64,000 bases of DNA from Larus michahellis (Eukaryota > Chordata > Aves > Charadriiformes > Laridae): positions 49,077,324 through 49,141,323 of the forward strand of contig NC_133901.1 in assembly GCF_964199755.1 (NCBI RefSeq), in the 5' to 3' direction. Position numbers and translations under genes: made by a program. Positions 1 through 13,829 of the stretch are shown here, one piece after another (within the stretch, counting starts at the first letter, position 1; the number at the start of each line of letters is the position of its first letter). The notes beneath the pieces are model-generated. The model was not told where the DNA came from. It did not search any database and saw nothing but the letters and a program-made list of their open reading frames with translations.

Positions 1-3000
1 AGTAAACAGGTACTCAAATCCCTCATGAATATTCAACACAAAGTTTTATATTGCTTTCAGAGGCACAGCTCTTCCACAAACAGAAGCTCTTTCCTTCTCA
101 CTTCTCTTTTTAAAAAGGTACTGTACCTATTGTTAGAAGTAGCTCTTATCATAATTATTGGCTGCAACTTTTTCTTCCAACTTACACCTAAAAGGACCAC
201 ACATTATTTTCTTCTATATCAGACAAGATTCAATATGTCCCGTGAGATTTCCCAGCAGTGCAAAAAAATAGTTTAGAAGAAAGTGAGTGCACAAATCAAA
301 GTTGCCCTTCTAAAAGAATTAAGGGAGTGGTACTTCTGAAGATATTGTCTCTGGAGTTGATTGTATATAAACATGTACTTAATGCATAGTTTTAATTTCT
401 CAAAACTCCACATACAGTCAATATGTATATAAGTTTTACTACCTTGATTTAAATAGTTGCCAAAACATCCATAAACCAGTACTAGAATCTCTGCATTTAC
501 TACACTCTTCCTTCTCCGTATAAAAGGGTATTTGCTCATTTCTGTGTTATCTTACTATTTTTTAAAATCTTGCTCAAGACAACTGTGACAACTACATTGC
601 TTACACAGCTAGTAACAAAAGAAATTATGACATTTGTATATTTGACCTTTTTTGTACTACATCTTTTTTATCTTACTCCAGTAAAAAAAAAAAAAAAAAA
701 AAAACAACTAACTTGAGCTGCTTCTCTGGTCATCCAGCTTTCCTTACTCAGAAATACAGATGAAATAAAGACAAAATTTGTTAATCACAGTGGGTTTTGT
801 AACACTAATCATCGCAATTTTTTCTAAAAGCAATGAATTTAGACTCACCAAAAATACACTCAACTTACTGATTTGTCTTCTAACCAAAGCAGCTTCTGAG
901 GGCAAAGGCAGGAAATTCTCCCTAACCTCCGAGAATTCTGTTCATTTGTCACAAGTCAAGTAGCCTAACACCAGCCTAGCGTCTCTTCATCTGGCACTGC
1001 AGGAATAAAAACCAACCCTTACATTACGTGCAATAAAAGTGACCTTACAACACTGAGTAAGCATACCCATCAAAGGTCATTACTGAATGGGCTGGACCTG
1101 GGAGAAAGTCTACATTAACCTTAAGATGCACCTGATAGGACCCGCTCCTGTTTTTAAATGCTGTCAAAGACAAGACATTTAAAATACTGGAAAGACAAAG
1201 AAATCAACAAAAGAAACAAGCACTTACACAAAACATGAACCATTCCATACAGCTGGCAGCTAATTTAATCTCAACAGCAACAGTTAAATTCAGTTTTTAT
1301 GACAAGGCAATTTCTTTAAGCTCAGAAACTGCCTTCAGACTACTAATTTAGTGTCACTTTCATAGTTTAAAGGGTAAAAAGCACTTTCCCTAATAATCTT
1401 AGTACCCGGAATACAATATAGATCTCTGGGCCCGACTGCTCCTGTTCATTTCTGAAGCTTAAGAATGCTACATAACATTTCCAACACTACCAGTCTGCAA
1501 GGCAAGACTGGCAAGAGTAGCAGAAGAGACCAAGTCACCTAGATAACTGTATTTGTCTTCTGGAAGAAAACAGCACTGGTAACTACTTTACCTTCTACAT
1601 TACTGATTTTACTGCTGAAAGCAAATAATGGATAACATTACTTAATGGTGAATAACACACATAAGAAACACAGAGCAAGCACAGACTTAAACGTCAGAGA
1701 GCAAAATATACTTTTCGCCTGACATCAGCAATGTCTGTAGCTGCCTAGCTGATTACTTTCCTGCTACCGTGACTTTATATTTAGTCAGCTCATCAGCAAT
1801 ACGTATCATGTGTCCTGTTTCCCTTTTTCCTTCCCCAGCCTTTCAATTAACAGCACGAACACAACTGAATATGAAGTCTATGCACATGTGTATAAGCATT
1901 TATTTTTTCAAAAGAAAAATGTTACTTTATGAGCCATGAACATTTCTACAATTTGGTTAGGGCATTTTAAAAAATTAGATGCCTCTGAGAGGCTGATTTT
2001 ACCCTTCACACAATATTTTTCATAGAGGTATATTTAAATATGGAAAATTAATCTCTCTCAAAATTATTATCTACAATTCCCTCATGTTTTCCTCTACTGA
2101 ATTACTGCTAGTCAACCATTAAGTCCCTAACTTCCCTAGCATGCAGAATTTGAGTCAGTATATTGAGGTAAAAATGTGGAAAGTTGAATATTATTATCAG
2201 TACTCTAGCCAAGGAAAAGTAGCATGAATATCACACTAACATTAGGCTGCGATCCTGTTACAGAAACAAAACTCAATTACACCAGAATTATAGCTGAAGG
2301 GTTAAATAATATGCTAGTTACATCCACAGCAGTTAGCAGAACGCCGGCTGGATTTGTTTATTCCAGACGCACATGCAAAACTACCAGCACCATTACTGCA
2401 CCTGCCCTCATGTGCCTGGGAGAGCCTATGGCTCTCCTTGCTGACATGCCTCTTGATTATTTTTTTTTTTCCCCGCTAGGTTCAATTCTCACCATCCTTG
2501 AGAGGAATTTTAGAAAGGACACCGAAAAACTATCAGATCTCAAGTGATTTAACCTACATTTATTTGCAGAAGGTTTAAAGCCGAAGTTTCAATATAGGCA
2601 ATTCCAACTCAGCCCCTTCTTCGCTGGCGCCGCTGGCCCTGGATCATGACATCTCACACCTCGGAGGAAAAGTTTTCCTGCACAAAAGTTGCTAGTTCAC
2701 AATGTGGACAAGACTCAGGTTTGAAGCCTTAGTTCGCCCCCACACAAAAGCCACACACAAAAACGAGCCCTGAGCCAGCCTGCAATAATAAGGCTACTGT
2801 CACATACCAACTTAGTCATGCTGTGCTGGAAAAAGAACATACAGCACTGCCTCGTTATGCATCAAAAGTCTCGGATACTCTGCTGACTTGCATCAGAAGC
2901 TTGTCACTTGCTCTTCCTGAAAACTCTGAATTCTTCAGTGCTTACTTAAAGCAAATAGCACCACAGGTTTCATCGCCATACAGCATACAGTGACTTAATC

Positions 3001-5340
3001 CTTACCTTCTAAATGCCACCATATATAGTAAGGTATCTTGTAAACAAAAGGAGAAAAAGAACACTTGCAAAGACAATACATGATTTTTCAAGGGTTTTTT
3101 AATACAAGAGCTACCACGCTATATATAAAACTGATCAAATGCAGCACAATGCCTAAAGTGAGACTGAAAAATTGGGTAAGTATTTTCCTGAAGCAAGCAT
3201 AAAATAATTTCAAATGCAGAAATATTCCTGTAAAACTTGTTTAGTTTATTGTATGTCTTAGGCTTTAAACCATCACAGAAGATGTGCTTCTCAAGAATTA
3301 TTTATTGAAGTGCTGCACTGTGGAAAATATAGAACAGATATTATAAAATCAGAGATTAGCTCCATATGCTCAGAACAGTCTTTCTGTCGGAACGCCTCCA
3401 CGCAAAACTGACAGCAGCTACTACAGAAAGTCCTGAAAGCTAAACATATTTGTCTTAAGAACCACTAAGTGCAGTTACATATTGCAGCAAGATGAACAGA
3501 ATACATACTGCTCGCTGACTTTAACACCTCATTAAACCAAATGGGTTGTACTATACTCAAGTGAACACTAAGAGGGCTCAACTCCTAATCTACTAACAAA
3601 ACATTTGTACTACCACCATAACTCAAGGAACACACAAGTGACTCTCAAATAACTGATCAAGTACTCCACCACTTATTTTAGGATGTCATTCATGGTATTT
3701 CATTAATGTTTGTACAAGATCTTGAACGTTTCACATGCTAAGCGTCAAGTATTTTTTCCTCCAACTTGAAGAAATAGCATATCCGTGTTGTAACAGAACG
3801 TTTGCTGCTCTTTATCCTTACACAACTTAGCAGTAAAACAATTCAGGCTTGCTTTTCCCCTTTTATTTCTTTCTTTTCTTCCCACATCCTCATCTTAGGA
3901 TGGAAATAGCAGAAGACATGAACAAACGCTCCATCTAAATGAACACCAGAACAATACGGTGAAACTGTGTTTGTTCTTACTCTCCACAATCATTTACAAC
4001 GTGATCTTTCTGGTCTAGTGACAATCTAGGAGCCTTCGTCATTTTAGATGCCTTAAAACAGATACAAAATAAAAAAATTCTAAAAGTTATGTGATTATCA
4101 AATAAACATTTATAATGTAATACAGTTTATGGATCTCAACCAGCTTAGCAGACTGCAAAACTGAGCTCTGTACAAAGAAAAGTGACAGTATAGAGCCAGA
4201 AAGATTGCAACTCCTAGGCCAAGCTGTGTTTTTAATTGTACGCTACCAAAAAACCCCAACCAGCCAGCAAAAAGATCACACAGAATAGTGAACAAGATAA
4301 TTTAAAATCCTTGCTCTTTGCAAATCTACAGAATATTTCCTTCACATCTAAGTAGCACTTTCGCAACAAAAATTTATGAAATTTCCCAAAGAATTGCCTT
4401 CTGCTGGGTATAAAAATCACTTTGCCTGAATCCTGCAAGTTAATTCCACCTTTCTCCTATATCACAGAAAGCAAAAGCAAGAACAAGACCACAGGAATTT
4501 CCTTACCTCTGATATCCTCCAGCAAGAGGCACCCCCTACCAGAGATGAGGGGCATTTAAATGCCAGGAAATGTCTTGCTGAGTTCTTGCCACTCTGGAGC
4601 ACAGCATGATCAGCTGCTCCGTGGAGGTGGCATGGACACCATGTCCAGCTGCCGGAGGGAGCTCTGTGGAGATGGAGCACACTTAGCGCAAGTGGGATCT
4701 TCCATCAAGTCATCTTATAACACAGAACGAGCATTGGGTTTTTATAAAGTGAATTTTGCAAACTGAAGCATCGAAGACAAAACCATGAGACCACTTCCAA
4801 GTCCAGTCACAAACCAATAAATATGTGAACATTGAAATTGCCTCTCATTTGCCTCTTCTTCCATTAAATTACAGAGCTGAAAAAAACCTACCCTTTTGGA
4901 GCATCGTTTTTAAAAAATAGCAATCAGCAATCATTATGTGAGTAGTCTGACAGGCCACCTAAAGCATTAGCCATATAGATCTGAGAGACCAAGTAGATAA
5001 CAGTTCCTGCAGACTTCCAACTTTCTAAACACGCGCGGGCCTTAAATTCGCACAAAACCTGTCCCGCGCAGGCAAACTCCTCCAGTTCATCCTGAAATGC
5101 AAACAGCATGTGTGCAAGCCCGGAACAGCACTTTTCCACGCTGCCTTGTCAATTATCAAATCCTACATGCCCAAAAACTTTTGCAACTCAAAACTAAACA
5201 CTTTGCCCTCAGAAAACCCCCTAAATTTACGCCACTGGCAGAGAAAACAGTAAGACGGCGGAGTATCTGTTTTGAGCTGGTGGGAGGGACTGTTCTGACA
5301 TCGAACTGCAAGGTTGGCACAAACCACAGCTCCTCGACAT
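1..5340 (-). other. SAMD8: Probable SAMD8 intron 1 (no exon seen)
   Basis: This AT-rich stretch shows no exon that I can support on either strand. Open frames in it are short and lack family motifs. It lies on the downstream (minus-strand) side of the CpG island at 5.3-6.3 kb, so if that island is the SAMD8 promoter, this is the first intron of SAMD8. The intron assignment is inference from synteny. I looked for the SAM domain and sphingomyelin-synthase-like coding exons of SAMD8 and did not find them here. Confidence 0.4.
683..704. repeat. Poly(A) homopolymer run
   Basis: An uninterrupted run of 22 A. No retroposon body is recognisable next to it, so it is listed only as a simple repeat. 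Confidence 0.95.
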
Positions 5341-5367
5341 CGTGTCCAGCGCCGGCAGACACAGACT

Positions 5368-5468
5368 GAGGAACCCCGCCGGTGTGTCCCCTGAGCAGAC
5401 ACACAGGGGCTGAGGAACCCCAGCGGTGTGTCCCCTGAGCAGACACACAGGGGCTGCAGGACCCCGCC
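5368..5468. repeat. 44-bp tandem repeat, two full units plus a partial
   Basis: A 44-bp unit starting GAGGAACCCC occurs at 5368-5411 and again at 5412-5455 with about one mismatch (GCCGG versus AGCGG). A partial third unit follows to about 5468, and a partial unit precedes it. It lies at the SAMD8-intron edge of the CpG island. The high similarity of the two units suggests a recent duplication, or expansion as a small minisatellite. Confidence 0.9.
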
Positions 5469-5926
5469 ATCTCCCCCCACCCCAGACCCGCTACCCCGGC
5501 CCGGCTCCGGGACAGCGCGGCCCCAGCCGCCCGGACACCCGCCCCGCTCGGCGCCCTGCGGACCCGCCGCCTCCGCACCCCGCCCGCCCAACGAGGCTTT
5601 TCTTTATCTCCTTGGTCACTGCCCAAGTAGAGAATTTACGAAGTTCAGCACGAAAGCGACACAACCGGGCACGAAGCCTCAAACACTCCCACGGCAGACA
5701 GGGTAACTCCCGTCAGAAACACGCGTGATGTTCAGCTTCTCGGCGGCGGGGCTTCCTCACAAGCTGGCCCCGGCACCCCACCGATACAAGGTGAGGGCCA
5801 GCCGAGCGGCCCTCTCCCTCCTGAGACCCGGCCACACGCCGCCCCCGGCCCCAACGACCCGGCCGCTCCTCCCCGGCGGGCTCCCGACGCCGGGGCCACT
5901 CTCCGCGTCCCCCCGCCTCACCTCAC

Positions 5927-6075
5927 CTCAACGCCGCGGCAGCAGCGCTAAGTGGCGGTGCCGCAGCGCCCAGCGCCGGGGCGGCGGCAGCGACAGCTCC
6001 TGCGCGCCCTCCCTCTCTCCAGCGGCAGCGGCGGCCACCACCGCCACCCCCCCATCACCCGGCCGGAAGTGGCGC
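5927..6075 (-). other. SAMD8: Probable noncoding first exon of SAMD8
   Basis: On the minus strand the sequence TTGAG|GTGAGG gives a strong donor with the last exon base at 5927; a repeated GTGAGG allows an alternative donor 5 bases further on. The upstream limit is set only loosely by ETS motifs at 6063-6071 and 6115-6121, which usually lie close to a start site in TATA-less promoters. No start codon with family similarity is seen, so it is treated as 5' UTR. Gene identity rests on synteny with the DUSP13 cluster and was not confirmed by coding sequence. Confidence 0.4.
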
Positions 6076-6300
6076 CCGGCAGCGCTTCACGGGCGGCGGA
6101 AGGGGCGGGGGCAGCTTCCGGGAGGGGCCGCAGCCCCGGCCCCGGGAACGCGCCGCTCCCGGGGCCAGGGCCTCGCCACTCCGCGCTGAGGGAACACCCG
6201 GGGCCCGGGCCCCCGCTGCCCGCCTGTCCTGCCGCCCCGGTGTTACCGCGGGCCTCGCCGACACGGCCTCAAGGCCCCGAAGAGTCACTGACGGCTGACT

Positions 6301-9300
6301 GGGGCTTCGTGGGGATGCGGGCAGCTTCTCACCCCTCTGCCCCTTCATTAACGCCTCCCCCCCCTTCCCCCGGGATCCAGGCGGCACAACAGGCGATGGC
6401 TCGATGGGCCCGCTTCTGGGAATGAAAGTCTGGAATAGATGGAAGTGCAGTCGCAAGTCCTCCGAGCTGTGTGAGAAACCCAAAACCCATAGGTGGTCCA
6501 CGTCAAGTTTTTTCTGGGGGTCGTAAAACAAAAAAAGGCTAAATCTTCCGTAATCCCAACAGGTCAGCTGAACAGAGAGGTGAGGGTGTCTTGCTTCTCT
6601 GACTGCATCTTCCTTTTCTAACCAAAGAGAAACAGAACATGCTTAAACCAGGGTAAAAGTATAAAACTGTACTCCTGGAAGATAACTATAGCATTTTTTT
6701 CCCAGTAAGATCTTTCTGTCCATCATTGGGAAGTACCTTAGTAACCGCCTGGATGTGCAAAAGAGGTGGAAGTTTCTAACCACACTAAATAGAATTTTCA
6801 TTTATTTTTTTAATGAGAAATGATTAAACACACAGTGTGATCCTACCATCATTTAAAAACCCACTAGTGTAGTCATGAAAATACCCCATTCTTCACTCAA
6901 AGTCATACATCAGGAGAAAATAGCAGAGAAAACTTGCAGCACCCTCGTACTGTTAATTTTCATATCAAGCCATTGTTACAAAACATTTCTCTTCTCTTTA
7001 GATGCACCATTTGTTTTTGTGCCGTTACTCTTTTCTGATGTCTGTAGAAAAATAAATCTGAATGCTGGCAGCTGTCTGACAGTGCTCAGTCAGTCGTTTA
7101 TCCAAGGTGATCCACGGCACAGACGTGACCAGCACAGGTGACTTATGAAAGCTTCAGCAAGGCACCCGAACTTCAGGTGCTCCATAGCCTATGAATAATA
7201 CAAATGGAGGGGGCAGAAGGAAACAGATGAATTAGAAACAAATGACTCCAGAAATAAATATATTTTGAATATCAACTGGCTGTGGCAGCAGCCAGCCCTT
7301 TGCAGCAGCACAATGCAGTCAGAAGAACATTGAGATTTTGCTTTGTTGATGATGTAATTACTATGAGGTCCAAGACAAGTCTAAGTTGTAGCTTCGGTTG
7401 AAGCAAAAAAATGGGTGCCAACGTAGCTCCATTAAGTTAATGACAGTAGCCTTTTCAGAGAATTCGGCCTTGTATTCTTTCTTCACAGAGGAAAAAAAAA
7501 GGATCTTTTGCAATGCTTAGGCACGTGCAGCTACAGTGAAACAAGAAAATTTTGCATTTCAAAATGCTTCAAAGCTACATCAAGTTGTCAAGTCATTGAG
7601 CAATCTAATGCAAACCTCGAAGATTGTACAATCTCAATTGTAATGGGCTAGGTACATTCTAAATAGATCAAATACTGCATACTCAGAACAGAAACAAGCT
7701 GTAAGAATTCTGCTCATTGCCACGTGCCCTGATACTGGTTCAGAGATACTTATCCCTAAGCAGCCTGTTCCACCGTGCTTTTATTTTTTACACCAAATGA
7801 TGTGCAGTTTCCCAAATGAGTTGTTGAAGTTGGAGGGAATGTTCCACTTCCTTTGCCGGTTTAGCAGCCTCTGCAAACAGTGCAGGAATTAAGTGCAATT
7901 TCCATCCTCACAACGTTCCCCTTCTTTCCCTTTACAGCCCCTAGATGAAAAACTGACAAGCCTGGATTCATTAGTGGAAACCATAGAACACATATGTATG
8001 AATCTGGGGGAAAAAAAAAAAAAAGAATTGGACTTTGTCTTCCTGTTAATAATGGACCTGTTAATAAAGCTGGTTGAAAGTTGAGGTAATTTTGCATACT
8101 CCAGGTCCACATATTCGTATTCAAAATAACTAGCAGTTATCTGGCAAGGAAAACAACATTAGAGGAGAGCCAGGCAATTTAGTTAAACAAGACTTCGTGC
8201 TTCTCTACTTCATGCATTCTTCACTTTTTCTGCCATGAATTTTTCTGCACCAGCTGCCAGTGAATCACAACTTTTTGCACACTTCCAGGTGCCAAGTTGG
8301 TACAATTTACAATACACTGTTGCATTTGCTTGGATGTGAAAAACTAGTTTAAACTAAAAATGTAAAAATAAGTAAGAACTGAAATGTAAAATTGCTGCCA
8401 AAGTAACTGCAGCAGGCTACAGAGCTGTCTCATCACAGAACTGGTCGCTGTGACAGTGTCTTAAGCACAGTCCTAGAGCTACCTCACCTTCTGGGATCTC
8501 ATTCTTAGCTTTTCATGGAAGGTGCCAGGAAAGTGCCGCTTTGTTCAGAGTGCTATGGCTTTGTTGTGGAATTTTTTTGGTGTTCTTTGTTTTGTTTTGT
8601 TTTAACATAAACATACACTAGAGTCCACCGGCTCACCAGATTGCAGGAAGGAAGCAAAAATGAAAGCAGAAGTTTCCTTATCCTGTTGCCCTACACTGTA
8701 TAGCAAGACCAGCAATCCACGTACAAATGACTTCCCAAATTCAGTCTCCAGACTTTAGAAGTCCAGGTTGGAAAATGAGCCGTGGTTATATATACACATG
8801 AATCCAGGACTCTCTGAAGCTTACAGGCCGTAAGGTGTGTTATATCAGCAATACATTTCCATGCAGTCAACCGCTGGCCAAGCATCGCATCCGCAGTAAA
8901 AGCAGAGAAGGCGGGTCCTGGCCACGCGTCACTGGAGACAGCCCTGTGCCTGGCCATGGGGGCTACTGGGCTGGTCTATGGCAGCCATTTGGCAACCTCA
9001 GCACCGGGGAAAGCCTTGACAGTTGGTTTCTATCTGAAGGTATCACTGCTCATGGCATTTTTCTGCTCTGTCTAGTTTCATCACCTAACAAATATTTTTA
9101 AAATGACCAAATTAGCTTGCAGAGAAAAGTGGTAAAGAGCACAATTTAAAACTTGTAACTCTTACATGAAAGTAGACGTGTAATAACTGCTGAGCCGCTG
9201 CACTTCAAAGCTGGAAACTACTTCTCCTTGCTAACATTTGATGTTCTTTAAAAGGGTAAATTATGTAAATAATTTGTGCTTTATTTAACACAAATTTCCA

Positions 9301-11427
9301 ATAAACCTCATTCCGTCACTTTGAGTTATGTCACTTCATGCCATGTGACATGAAGGCATTGATGTAAGTTTGATAGGCAGTGCCAATGCTGTCATGTCAG
9401 TCTGAGAATTTATGACAAATTATGTGCTACAGATATTTTAAAAACTATTGCAGATTGCCAAGGGAAAAAAAAAGTCTTTAAAATGTGTAATTACACTGGG
9501 TGTATCTTTGGATAGAAAACAATTTATTCAATTCACATAGTTATATTGATTCAATGTTCAGGCTGACATTTAATAAAAAAAAATGAAAGGAAATGTATAT
9601 TGAAATTTCCCAACTAGCTCCTGTTATAAAATATTATATAGCAAAAGAGATGTGTTAATGTAATAGGTTTGGGGCTTTTTTAAGCACTTTGTCATTAAAT
9701 AATACTGTTAGCATTTAATAATTTGAAATAATCTATCTGAAATAAATCTCAAGACCATATGCAGGGAAAAAAGGCCCCAGCTGAACAGAAAATAAATTGC
9801 TTATGAAAATTCTCTTCCAGCAAAGAATACAACCTTCACTAGAAGCGCTAATTGATCTAAATCACGATGTTTTCTTTTTCTGGGTTTTGGGGTGGGGTTT
9901 TTTGATAATCTGGATTTTGTACAGATCAGGTCCTGCCTTATAATTTCCTTGTAACCTCTGTGCTTCAGTTGAAGCATGCTGAGAACTATCATGTGTGAAC
10001 TTTCAAGCATCTATTTTATCTTCAAATTTCTTACTCCTATAATGGAAGAAAAAGGGACTGAATGCCTAAGAATTAATCAAACTTGTGAAACACAATTATT
10101 TTTCAAGGCAGAAAATAAACTTGGGGGGGGGAGAAAAAAAAAAAAAAAAGAGTAATCTCCATGTACTAATAAGAAAAAATTGTTCCATACATTAAAAATA
10201 CATTAGTGTTGTAGAACACCAGAAAACTGTCTCACTTATAGCTAACCATCCCAAAAACCGAATCCTGAAAAGAGGCTAATGAGTGAAATGAGTAGATCTT
10301 TTGCAGCTGGAGATGACTGTATCTGTAGAAACATAGCTATAGAATCGTAGCTAGCTGAACTTCCATGCTGTAACGTTTTCACTATAAAAACTTTTTCATT
10401 CAGGATACATGAAGGAAGTTTGATTTTTGGCCCAGTTTTCACCAGAGAGATGGAAGGGTGTCACAGGCACAGCATCAGTTAGTAGCAATAGCAAAATTTT
10501 CAAGAGAAGAGCCTCCATGAACGTCCTGTTTCTGACCTCTGCACTTTTTCCTGGTAATGCCATGTTGCGTGCTACTAGAGCATGCCATGGCAGTTTACAC
10601 TGTTGCCACCTAAAACATTATTAGCCAGGGAATGTTTGATTTAGATTACTGTACCAAGTACTACCTACAAAGTAATCACAAAGGCATAGTCCACTCCTTA
10701 ATAGGATGCCTTCTGTTGGGTGTTCCGAAATTAATCATGAATTCATTTCAACTGAAACAGCAGCTACTTTATGATCACATATACCATTGCACACAGACGT
10801 TTGGCTTAGAGCTGTCCACCATCCCCACAGTCAGGAGAATGTCCAAATTCTTGGAATCTCAAAAAGCCCCTACTGCACAGAAAGCTGATTTTTACCTCCA
10901 TTCAGTGTGACCATATATCAGTTTGTTGCTTTTTACATCCATCCTTAGCAGCTTTAAAAGGGACAGGAAAGAAACAAAACTGCAGAAACAAACCCATCTG
11001 GACAAAAGATTACACCTGGAAGGAATGTCCTGCCAAATTTGAGGACAAAGTTTGCGTTTTCCATAGTTTTTTAGCATTTGAATTCAGGCTACTTTTTATA
11101 CAAACTAAAATACAACAACTCTTCACAAACTCAGAATCGTGGCCTTTCCCTGAATGTTAACACAAAGGCAAAATAAGGCACCGCAGGAGCAAGGAGATGA
11201 TGGAGCAAAGCCTTCAGCTTCACTTAGGGGAGTTAGCACTTCTGCTGAGGATTTCCACCTTCCTGGGATTTTCATGTCAAGGTACATCTCAGTAGAGGAA
11301 GGCCTGACTGTTCTGGATTGACCCACAGACCTGATGGCTAAATCCTGTGTAAACACATGGAAGGAGACATATATTCTGAGACATCCAAGCCCTGTGCCAT
11401 GGGCACTATAGCAGGCAAGGGAGAACA
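6301..11427. other. Intergenic, no supported feature
   Basis: AT-rich intergenic sequence between the CpG island and the first clear CR1 element. The open frames are short and have no recognisable domain. Parts of 9.1-9.8 kb are AT-rich and low in CpG but not simple repeat. Nothing else supportable was seen. Confidence 0.6.
10123..10149. repeat. G-run followed by A-run
   Basis: A run of nine G (10123-10131) is followed by a short GAG... step and an A tract. This is simple low-complexity sequence. Confidence 0.9.
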
Positions 11428-11640
11428 CGGAATCTTCAGAGTTGGAAGGGACCTCTAGAGATCATCTAGTCCAACTCCCCTGCGAGAGCAGGATTGCCTA
11501 AAGCACATCCCTCAGGGCTGCATCCAGGCGGGTCTTGAAAATCTCCAGAGAAGGGGACTCCACAACCTCCCTGGGCAGCCTGTTCCAGTGCTCTGTCACC
11601 CTTACCGTAAAGAAGAGCAGGAAGAGATGGTCTTGTTCTC
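11428..11640 (-). mobile_element. CR1 LINE 3' fragment
   Basis: The plus strand reads the reverse complement of the CR1 3' end: a GTTGGAAGGGACCTCTAGAG-type block, then ATCATCTAGTCCAACTC, AGCAGGATTGCC, and CTGGGCAGCCTGTTCCAGTG. These are hallmarks of avian CR1 3' regions. The copy is 5' truncated at about 11,640, as most CR1 copies are, so it is a dead retroposon fragment. Confidence 0.93.
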
Positions 11641-13829
11641 TCTAGTGGTTACGTCCTGTGGGTTAATGAGTAACAGAGGCGGTCTGAAAGCCAGATTTCT
11701 GCCCCCTGTCTGTTTCAAAGACAACTCCTGGCAAAAAAAAAGTCAGTAACACAGCTTTACGGAAGTCATGTTTACAGGCTATTAAATGTTTAGAAGATGC
11801 TAGGTGTGGAAGGCCCAGAGTTTTGAAGCAAATGGATTTATGCCATACAAATGTTGGAGGCACACGGGGCTTGGAGATCTTTCTTCTGGAGTTCATGTTT
11901 TTCTGCTCAAAAGCTTTCATGCCGCAGATGAACTCTGAATTCTTAGTCAGTGCATTTGAGGTAGAGGCCAATAAAGGTTTTACAGCTGAAAAGGGTCAGA
12001 ATTGAACATGAGTGGCACATTTCTGACAGAACTTGACTGGCAACAGAAGGGCAGGACTTATATTTAAGAAATCCTGCTAGTAAAGCCTCAAGGTTAAGCC
12101 TCCACCCAGAAACATGAGAAAAGTAAACTAAATTAAACAACTTAATCTGCTCAGTCATTTTTCCTCGTTCATGAGTACAAGTCAATCAGCTTAAAAAAGC
12201 ACTGGTTTACCAAAGGAAAAAAAGAACAAAACAGAGAAACAACACATTAAGGACATATACATAGCGCTTGAACTGTAACCGTTTTTGCGGTTCTCTCCTG
12301 GATGTGGCCAGCTGGCTGCCGCACCCCCAGCGGAGCCTGGCTGTGTGTCCCACTGCCCCCCGGAAATAAGCCCAGCAGCACTGTGGCTTGCAGTTTCTTT
12401 TTTCACCTTTTAGGCCAGAACAATAGGAGCTAATAGACTCTTTGTATACAAGAGGCTCTTAAACAGTTTCTTCTCTAAATCCACAGAATTTCAACAATTT
12501 CTGCTTCATGAGAGACTGAAAGTAACTTCTTTCTTTTTTTTTTTTTAACACATTAGTTTTGCCCTCTGATGCTGGAAACTATCACCTTGTATTAGGGTGA
12601 TCTCTCACCCTCAGTACTTCTATGCATAGTTAACTAATCCAGTCTTTAATACCTGGTTTCAAAAGGCTCTCTATGATACATCTCTTGATAAAATAAAGAA
12701 AACTCTTTCTCCGTCATAGTAAGTCAATGCATGTGGAATAAAGGTGGTTCAGACCTGACCACGGGTTCTTCGCCTCTTTTTCTACAGGGAATAACATCAG
12801 CAGCAAGCTCGTCCTCTTGGGTCACCTTCTCTTCTGGACTTTTTTGGTAGAGGAACTGTGCTCTGCATTGCCAGCTACCAGGCTTACAAAGAGCACCAGC
12901 ATTTCATGGGTTCTGCCCTATAGCTCCATCACTGACAGCTTTGCAGCCCCACAGCCTGCAGACCAGAAGTACAGGCACTTCTCTACTTGAAAGGGCCCAC
13001 TAACTCTGCAATTTGACATGGTGAGTCTCCAACCTGTGGCTCACCAGACCTTCCTGCATGAACTAACTCAGTGGCTTACAAGTTTCACCTGTCAACCATT
13101 ATACTCACCTTCTTTGTTCTTTCCTCAACAGAGGGAGGTACCATACAATTTGTGGCAGGTGTGTTGTATTAACACATCAGTGAAAGCAGGGACTGCAATG
13201 GAAAAAATTAAACGTATAACATACGGTTAGGCTCAGATTATTTTACTTGGTGAAAAAACAGTAGCGTCAAGAAATACATTCCTCTAGATCATTGGTGATA
13301 GGCAAGGCATCATCATCTGCTTGGTGGTTAATTTAACCTCCTGGTGACCATGTTGGTAGGACCCGCTGGTGCATTTCTGACCCTTTCACAGCTATGTTTT
13401 CAAGCACCTCAAAGTAACTGGGACACAGTTGTTACTGGGAAAAAGCTGCCAGTCTTCTTGCACTGGACAGGTTTCTGTTTTCCTTTATTGGGCCTTTAAT
13501 TGCTTGTGACGAATGGCCAGATCTCGCTGGCTGCTGCCACTGTGTTGAGGACACTGCCGAGGGCAGTCATGGCTGTGCCTTGATGGCCGTCCATGCATCT
13601 GTTTCAACTGTCTGTGCCTGCCAGGGCAATGCGGAGGCGAGCAGCCAGCCACGGGGAGGGGTTTGGGGGATGCTACGGCACGGGGGTGCCATGGCTCAGC
13701 AGCAGCTGCCCAGCACCTGCCCCAGCCCATCTCCCGCCTTCCCCTGTGACGGCCCTGGGCTGGCAGCACCCCAGCCCACAGCACCGTGCCGCTGGCCGGT
13801 GGGAGCCGGGTCTCTCCTGGGCTCCCGGC
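11641..13829. other. DUSP13A upstream region
   Basis: Noncoding sequence between a CR1 fragment and the DUSP13A start exon. It probably holds the DUSP13A promoter and any 5' UTR exon, but I cannot place a transcription start. The sequence becomes GC-rich from about 13,560. E-box-like CAGCTG and CACCTG elements occur near 13,700-13,720, plausible for a muscle gene but common by chance. Confidence 0.5.

Larger units (their letters stand above)
5340..6300. promoter_or_regulatory. CpG-island promoter (probable SAMD8, possibly bidirectional)
   Basis: Base composition rises sharply to very GC-rich and CpG-rich sequence, unlike both flanks. It carries an ETS-type element CCGGAAGTG at 6063-6071, a second one on the minus strand at 6115-6121, and a GC box (GGGGCGGGG) near 6103. 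There is no obvious TATA box. A minus-strand splice donor lies at 5926/5927 and a plus-strand donor at 5790/5791, so transcripts in both directions are possible. In mammals SAMD8 is divergent from DUSP13, which fits a minus-strand SAMD8 start here and plus-strand DUSP13 genes to the right. That gene assignment is inferred from synteny. Confidence 0.75.

Noticed and set aside
5156-6531. Multiple long frames across the 5.3-6.3 kb CpG island
   Set aside because: Same composition artefact. The 44-bp repeat also inflates open frames here.
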